Shown here piece after piece: positions 59,534-64,000 of a DNA stretch of 64,000 nt. A program made the position numbers and the translations under genes. The notes under the pieces were generated by a model, which saw only the letters and a list, made by a program, of their open reading frames with translations, was not told the origin of the DNA and made no database searches. The first letter of the stretch is position 1. Every line of letters starts with the position of its first letter. Source of the DNA: Ardenticatenaceae bacterium (lineage in GTDB: Bacteria; Chloroflexota; Anaerolineae; Promineifilales; Promineifilaceae); contig JACKCC010000023.1 of NCBI GenBank assembly GCA_020634245.1, forward strand, positions 1-64,000, given 5' to 3'.

Positions 59534-59659
59534 CGGCAAACAACGTGTACAATTTCCCCAACAAACCTTGAAGTTTCATATTTTTCGCGCAAAGCGGACC
59601 TTTGCGATTCACGATACGGCCGTTGTTGGATGGAATGATTGATATAGAATAGAAATCAG

Positions 59660-60781
59660 ATGGATCAAAAAAAAGTTCTTGTAATTGATGATGAATTTCC
59701 CGTTCGTTATTTAGTTGAACACCAGCTAAAACGCAACGGCTATGAAGCAATTTCCGCCAAAGACGGCCCATCGGGAATACAAGCCGCTCAGGCCCACAAA
59801 CCTGATTTAATCGTGCTGGACATCATGATGCCCAAAATGAACGGGTTTGAAGTATGCCAGGAGATTCGCAATGACCCGGCCATTGCAGCCACGCCGGTCA
59901 TCTTTTTGACAGCATGCATGACCCGCAAACACAAACTGCGTGCCTTTGAAATTGGCGCCGACGATTACCTGATTAAGCCATTTCAACCGGATGAATTATT
60001 AGCCCACATAACGGCCGTTCTACGGCGCACCGGCGAAATAGACGAAAAAAAAGTAATCGATAGTACTAATGGCGGCACCACGCAAACTACCCCGCAACCA
60101 CCACAAAAAGGCAAAGTTATCTCATTTTTTAGCCCCAAAGGTGGTGTCGGCACAACAACCCTGGCTATTCAGTTAAGCGAAGCAATGGTCATTCGGGAAG
60201 GCCGGCCTGTATTGCTAATTGACCTGGACCTGCCGCTGGGTGGCATCGCGCCCATGCTAAACCTGTACAGCCAACGACACATCATCGATTTACTCAATCA
60301 CCGCCCCGATGAAATAGCCATTCCCCTCATCGAACAATTTGCCCAGAAACACCGTAACAATCTGCTGGTCATTCCCACACCAACCAAGCTCGTACGTTCC
60401 GGCAAAATGCCTTCAGGAGAAAGCCTCGTCCCCTTGATGCAGCGTATGACCAGCGCCGGATATCAAGTCGTTCTTGATTTGGGTTCTACCTTGTCTAATT
60501 TAACCGTAGAGGCCCTGCGCAATTCAGACATGATCTATGCGGTAACATCCGGCCAACCGGTTGCAAACAAACTGCTGAATGCATTTATGGAATCAGCACC
60601 CCAACTAGGCCTACAGCCGCGACAATTGCTGCCGGTTATCAATGAGCTGCATGGGGCTGTTGACAAAGTTGATTTGAACAGGGTCCCAATCGCCAAAATT
60701 CCACATGCCGATGAACGATCCCGCACCCGCATGTGGCTGCGCGATCAGGGCATGGGCAAACTGGTTTCAGTCACCTTGTAA
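59660..60781 (+). CDS. Receiver domain fused to TadZ/CpaE-like ParA ATPase
   Basis: A 373-residue protein. Residues 1-~125 are a full receiver domain (VLVIDDEFPVRYLVE, LIVLDIMMPKMNGFEVC with the phospho-acceptor Asp, VIFLTACMTRK, YLIKPFQPDELL). A Thr/Gln/Pro linker leads to a MinD/ParA-type ATPase at ~150-373 with deviant Walker A SFFSPKGGVGTTTLAIQLSE, LLIDLDLPLGGIAPML and QVVLDLGSTLSNLTVEALRN. This architecture is that of TadZ/CpaE, which position type IV pilus or secretion complexes at the pole. The receiver here keeps its phospho-Asp. No tad/pilus genes are in the window. A single-domain response regulator lies just upstream on the other strand. Confidence 0.83.
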   Translation: MDQKKVLVIDDEFPVRYLVEHQLKRNGYEAISAKDGPSGIQAAQAHKPDLIVLDIMMPKMNGFEVCQEIRNDPAIAATPVIFLTACMTRKHKLRAFEIGADDYLIKPFQPDELLAHITAVLRRTGEIDEKKVIDSTNGGTTQTTPQPPQKGKVISFFSPKGGVGTTTLAIQLSEAMVIREGRPVLLIDLDLPLGGIAPMLNLYSQRHIIDLLNHRPDEIAIPLIEQFAQKHRNNLLVIPTPTKLVRSGKMPSGESLVPLMQRMTSAGYQVVLDLGSTLSNLTVEALRNSDMIYAVTSGQPVANKLLNAFMESAPQLGLQPRQLLPVINELHGAVDKVDLNRVPIAKIPHADERSRTRMWLRDQGMGKLVSVTL

Positions 60782-60805
60782 AAATCTGTCTATTGGAAAC
60801 ATTAG

Positions 60806-60843
60806 AAAGCCAGACTCTTCTTACCGAGTCTGGCTTTTTGTTT
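60806..60843 (+). terminator. Intrinsic terminator of the receiver-ATPase gene
   Basis: AAAGCCAGACTC and GAGTCTGGCTTT are perfectly paired with an eight-base loop and a T-run. The convergent emfourin gene follows; the A-run on the other side may also serve it. Confidence 0.85.
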
Positions 60844-60862
60844 ATGCCTAAATTAAGCAGTG

Positions 60863-61186
60863 TTATTGGGGAAATGCTGCAGTGGATGGGTTACGAGTGG
60901 CAATAGTGAGGCGGCGCAGCAACGGCCGTAACGAATCAGGCGCTGCACCGTCAGTCGTCTCCACAGTATGGGAAACTTCCTCAACTTCAACGACCACTTT
61001 ATACTGAAACTGATCCCGGCTTTCAGAAGAAGCTGCTTTCAACGTTTCCGGCAGTGCAAAAAAACTGGACTCCAGCACCATTTCCCGCCAAGCCGTCGCT
61101 TCATCCGATGGCAACGACTTCGTATCCACGGTCGCCGTCACCGGCTTACCCATCATCCCGCCGCTGCGCTCAAAGTAAATACGCAT
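60863..61186 (-). CDS. Emfourin-like protease inhibitor
   Basis: A 107-residue protein of the emfourin type, a small intracellular inhibitor of protealysin-like M4 metallopeptidases. The start MRIYFERSGGMMGKPVTATV and the block LPSDEATAWREMVLESSFFALP are characteristic. The C-terminal RPLLRRLTIATR also fits. There is no signal peptide. It lies downstream of the M4 protease gene on the same strand, the conserved pair arrangement of the family, and probably keeps the protease inactive in the cytoplasm. Between the two genes is an AGAAATCGG inverted repeat. Confidence 0.82.
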   Translation of the reverse strand: MRIYFERSGGMMGKPVTATVDTKSLPSDEATAWREMVLESSFFALPETLKAASSESRDQFQYKVVVEVEEVSHTVETTDGAAPDSLRPLLRRLTIATRNPSTAAFPQ

Positions 61187-61218
61187 CTGATCACCACCTG
61201 AGTTAATTACAAAAGAAT

Positions 61219-61287
61219 CTGAACAAAGAAATCGGATTTCTGGTTAATATATCAAAGCCACAAGCCATTAGTTGAGAAATCCGATTT
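61219..61287. repeat. AGAAATCGGATTTCT inverted repeat, copy 2
   Basis: CTGAACAAAGAAATCGGATT continuing TCT (61219-61241) is identical to the reverse complement of 38946-38968. The right arm GAGAAATCCGATTT completes the inverted repeat with a longer loop than copy 1. Confidence 0.7.
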
Positions 61288-61303
61288 GACAATTTTTGAC
61301 CGG

Positions 61304-62443
61304 CTACTTAAAGCCGAAGAATGCCTTCAAAGTCGGCAAGCAACCGGGCGGCTCTGTCGGTGTCGTACCGCCGCCATTGCCAACCGTGATTCCGACACCA
61401 GCCCAACCATTCTTCACCGCTATCTGCTCCGGGCTGTCAACCCCATATAAACTTCCGGCAACCAGATAAGTTGCATCGGCCGCCGCCTGGAAATCAGAGC
61501 TTGATGTCAAATGATTGGTCAAGGTTTCGTACCAAATCCGCCCCGCTTTTTCCCAGGCATAACCATCCAACTCGTAGGCAATAAGATAAAAAGCGCGATT
61601 GGGAATCCCTGAGTTGATATGCACACCGCCATTATCAGAAGTGGTGTTTACGTAATCGTCCATATGCCCCGGCTGGGGGTCTTTGCCCAAAACAGGATCG
61701 TTATAGGCTGTTCCAGGCGCGCGCATCGAGCGGATGCCAACCCCATTGACGTTCGACGTAAATAATCCTTCACCGATAATCCAATCGGCCTGCCGCGCGG
61801 TTTGGTTCAGTACCCGCTGCTTGACCAAGGAGCCAAACACGTCTGACATAGATTCATTGAGGGCGCCGGGTTGATTACGATAGGTAAGGTTGGCCTCAAA
61901 CTGGGTGACACCATGGGTCAGCTCGTGCCCAATAACATCGATGGCAATGGTGAAGCGGTTAAACAAACGCTGACTTTCCGGCAAATCTTCGTCACCATCA
62001 CCGTAGACCATCTGACTGCCATTCCAAAAAGCGTTGTCGTAGCCGATCTGATAATGGACGGTTGAATCCATGCGCATGCCGCTGTTGTTGATGGAATTAC
62101 GGCCGTACACAGCAAAATACAAATCATATGTCGCTCCAGCCCCGTCATACGCTTCATCCACTGCTAAATCCCCGGTAGCCGGATCGCCTTCGCCGCGCAC
62201 CGGCGTACCGGGCAAACCACTACCATTTTGCGCATCATAGACGATCCGCTCCTTTGCGGTCGTGGCCTCAGTCAGGTCCATGGCCGCTACACCCCCCAAA
62301 TTTTGCCGATCTTCTCGAACCTGCTCCCCAAAAGTTAAATTGCGCAGCGCCATCTCCTTTTGGGCTGCCGTGCCATTACGAGCTAATTCTTGCAGCATGT
62401 AGGGGGGCAAAATACAAAATATGGAATGTCGATGACTACTCAT
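61304..62443 (-). CDS. Protealysin-like M4 metallopeptidase
   Basis: A thermolysin-family zinc protease of 379 residues from ATG 62443 (GGAGGT well placed). It lacks a signal peptide and begins with the short protealysin-type propeptide motif CILPPYMLQELARNG. The zinc site HELTH is in DVIGHELTHGVTQFEANL, the third zinc ligand Glu in NQPGALNESMSDVFGSLV, and the active-site His region is PGHMDDYVNTTSDNGGVHINSGI. The C-terminal helical domain ends WAGVGI. It is a cytoplasmic or non-classically released enzyme by family resemblance, paired with its emfourin inhibitor downstream. Confidence 0.92.
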   Translation of the reverse strand: MSSHRHSIFCILPPYMLQELARNGTAAQKEMALRNLTFGEQVREDRQNLGGVAAMDLTEATTAKERIVYDAQNGSGLPGTPVRGEGDPATGDLAVDEAYDGAGATYDLYFAVYGRNSINNSGMRMDSTVHYQIGYDNAFWNGSQMVYGDGDEDLPESQRLFNRFTIAIDVIGHELTHGVTQFEANLTYRNQPGALNESMSDVFGSLVKQRVLNQTARQADWIIGEGLFTSNVNGVGIRSMRAPGTAYNDPVLGKDPQPGHMDDYVNTTSDNGGVHINSGIPNRAFYLIAYELDGYAWEKAGRIWYETLTNHLTSSSDFQAAADATYLVAGSLYGVDSPEQIAVKNGWAGVGITVGNGGGTTPTEPPGCLPTLKAFFGFK

Positions 62444-62569
62444 TTACCAATTACCTCCTAGGGTCGAGCCTTGAGTAACAAATCTGACTGATTTTCATTG
62501 TAAACGTAGACCACACAAAAGTAAACACCCCCGAAAACAGGGAGTGGTCAAATTCTACGCAATCTCTCA

Positions 62570-63841
62570 CTAAAAGTTGGTCAGGCAGACAGGCTTTCGC
62601 CAACTACGGAACAGCCGTGTGACTGTCTCAACAACGGCCGTATCAGAAACAGCAGCCAGCCGGTAAGCAATGAGCTGGCGAAAATCGGCCGTTCCCATGA
62701 TTAACGATGAAAATTCAGCCACATCCAGTTCAATAGCCGCGTCATAGTCGTTTTGGGTGAGCAAACGGGCACGGCCGTTCTCAAAGCCAATCACCCACTC
62801 ACCGGCATTTTCCGGCAGGAAGGAATCGTGCAGCGTCAGCTTCAACCGGCAGGTCTGGCCGCCAAAATCATGATCGGCCAATTGACCGAACAGGCGCGGC
62901 ACGTCAACAACCCGGTACATCAACCCTAAACCTTGCACGTTGGTTTCGTGATACAAGGTCGGCCGCAGCATCAACTCATCATCCAAGCGTGGATCGTGCA
63001 GCAAATAGTGGAATGAGTCATCCTGATTTTGAAAGACGACACGGCCAATCTGGTCGGCCTGGCGGTGCAAGAAGGTCAGCAGTTGAGCCAATGCCTCCGG
63101 CGTCTCGTACACCAGTTCACGCACTAGCAGGTCGTTGCTCAAAAAGTGACCGGCTTTGCCCGGCTGGAAGGTAAAGAGGATGTAGCCTTCGATACGGCCG
63201 TTCTGCTTCACCCCCACTTTGCGCATCGCCGAATCCGAAAAGACAGCGTCCCAGGTATAATCATGACGGACAAACATGCCGTGCGTTTGGGCTGCGTAAC
63301 GGTCGTAACACGATTCCACTACCGCTCTATCCCCACCCGTCAAAAACACGACGTCATCCATTCCCGAATGCGGCAAACTGGCCGGTTTGACGCGATATTG
63401 GTTCATTTTCGTGCCATAGCCAAACCCCATTTGCCGATAAAAATCGGGCCGGAAGGGATATAATGCAACCAGTGCCGCCCCCCTTTCGCGATAATGACGC
63501 AGGAAAAACTGGATCATATCCCGCGCCACCTTTTGCTTTTTATGCGCCAGCCCGACAGCCACACTGCCCACACCGCCGACGAATACGGCCGTTTCATGCA
63601 AAGTCATCGTAAAATCAAACAGCCGCATCAAGCCCAGTAACACGTCATCATCAAACAGACCCCAATTGGTTACGGCCGTGTCCGCCACAATCTGCTCCGA
63701 ACGCTGCAAAAACCGTACCCGATCCGCTTCCGTGACAATATTCATCCCCGGATATGCGTCGGCCATGATAGTGATCAACGCCTCATTATCAGCACTCGTC
63801 AATTCTCTAATTTGTCGCAAGATAAAACTCCTTGGCCTCAT
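62570..63841 (-). CDS. Eis-like GNAT acetyltransferase with SCP2 domain
   Basis: About 423 residues from ATG 63841 (MRPRSFILRQIRELTSADNE); an in-frame ATG 15 codons upstream is less conserved-looking. The first GNAT domain has VGGVGSVAVGLAHKKQKVAR, the acetyl-CoA loop, then YPFRPDFYRQMGFGYGTKMN. A second, degenerate GNAT half and a C-terminal sterol-carrier-like domain (AIELDVAEFSSLIMGTADFR) complete the Eis architecture. Eis proteins acetylate amines such as aminoglycosides or protein lysines; the natural substrate is not determinable here. No neighbours suggest one. Six ACGGCCGT-like sites surround or lie within it. Confidence 0.87.
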   Translation of the reverse strand: MRPRSFILRQIRELTSADNEALITIMADAYPGMNIVTEADRVRFLQRSEQIVADTAVTNWGLFDDDVLLGLMRLFDFTMTLHETAVFVGGVGSVAVGLAHKKQKVARDMIQFFLRHYRERGAALVALYPFRPDFYRQMGFGYGTKMNQYRVKPASLPHSGMDDVVFLTGGDRAVVESCYDRYAAQTHGMFVRHDYTWDAVFSDSAMRKVGVKQNGRIEGYILFTFQPGKAGHFLSNDLLVRELVYETPEALAQLLTFLHRQADQIGRVVFQNQDDSFHYLLHDPRLDDELMLRPTLYHETNVQGLGLMYRVVDVPRLFGQLADHDFGGQTCRLKLTLHDSFLPENAGEWVIGFENGRARLLTQNDYDAAIELDVAEFSSLIMGTADFRQLIAYRLAAVSDTAVVETVTRLFRSWRKPVCLTNF

Positions 63842-63862
63842 TGCCTGACAAATCTCGCATTC

Positions 63863-63936
63863 AACCACGGAGAGCATGGGGAGCACAGACTTTTCCCTTT
63901 TGTTTTTCCTCCGCGCTCTCCGCGTTCTCTGAGGTT
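63863..63936. repeat. CGGAGAGC-type inverted repeat
   Basis: AACCACGGAGAGCATGGGGA faces TCCGCGTTCTCTGAGGTT and neighbouring CCTCCGCGCTC with several mismatches. It is similar in style to the element at 2985-3053. It is located just upstream of the Eis-like gene near the window edge. Confidence 0.5.
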
Positions 63937-64000
63937 AAATCAATTTCGTCAGTCAATCAGATCCTTCATAAATTGTTGACCGATTTTCCTACCAATCAGA

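Noticed and set aside
1..64000. CRISPR array, rRNA or tRNA genes
   Set aside because: No regularly spaced repeats and no tRNA or rRNA signature were recognised in any spacer.

Overview
The window looks like a chromosomal segment of a Chloroflexota bacterium, probably Anaerolineae-like. This is inferred from gene content: several large GT-C glycosyltransferases, C39-like peptidase/TPR lipid-anchored or membrane proteins, a ROCO-type GTPase, an ArgJ-based arginine operon and a SAM-I riboswitch on metK. No rRNA, tRNA or CRISPR array was seen. The most pervasive signal is an 8-bp palindrome, ACGGCCGT (often AACGGCCGTT). By hand count it occurs about 95 times, in genes and spacers, on both strands and in all codon phases. 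It behaves like the cyanobacterial HIP1 repeat and disappears over stretches that look recently acquired.

Layout. 1-771: threonine aldolase, cut by the window edge. 900-13724 (minus): five GT-C/GT39-like membrane glycosyltransferases and one secreted DUF11-type protein, probably envelope or glycan genes. One of the glycosyltransferases is a pseudogene with several frameshifts and an IS630-type insertion. 13947-16354 (plus): a three-gene set made of a DeoR-type helix-turn-helix fused to a NosL-like metal-binding domain, a FixH/YtkA-like lipoprotein and a membrane 4Fe-4S protein; it looks metal (copper) or redox related. 16634-20759: secreted proteins, including a large lipoprotein with SH3b and glycosidase-like domains. 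20789-23403 (minus): ffh-rpsP-khpA-rimM. 24073-25522: metK with a complete promoter, SAM-I aptamer and terminator. 25627-28472: tandem C39-like peptidase/TPR paralogues. 28541-38907: phosphatase, aldehyde dehydrogenase, the two halves of a CoA-transferase set 4 kb apart, a DUF885 peptidase and a class III aminotransferase. Between the CoA-transferase halves lie an ITPase-like enzyme with a death-like/effector-associated tail and an AT-rich DUF262-HEPN pair that looks like a defence module.

38973-44760: SH3b lipoprotein, YchF, a triple-FKBP lipoprotein and a membrane protein fused to an endonuclease/exonuclease/phosphatase domain. 44973-47449: an LRR-Roc-COR gene broken by one frameshift, ending in the same death-like tail as the ITPase protein. 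47510-48934: an IS4-type element flanked by a 24-bp direct repeat. 48948-50468: a class V aminotransferase-like protein.

50560-58887: arginine biosynthesis, argC-argB-argD-(GNAT)argG-argJ-small membrane protein-argH. It is preceded by an apparently undescribed classical attenuator: a 25-residue leader peptide with two Arg-Arg pairs, mutually exclusive 2:3 and 3:4 stems, and a perfect terminator. The remainder holds a single-domain response regulator, a receiver-TadZ/CpaE-like ATPase, an emfourin/M4 protease pair and an Eis-like acetyltransferase.

Spacers are unusually rich in dispersed inverted repeats. They include a 63-bp palindromic element (three copies of identical length), a two-hairpin element of about 105 bp, and low-complexity self-complementary tracts. 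One tract of the last kind sits in frame inside argD.
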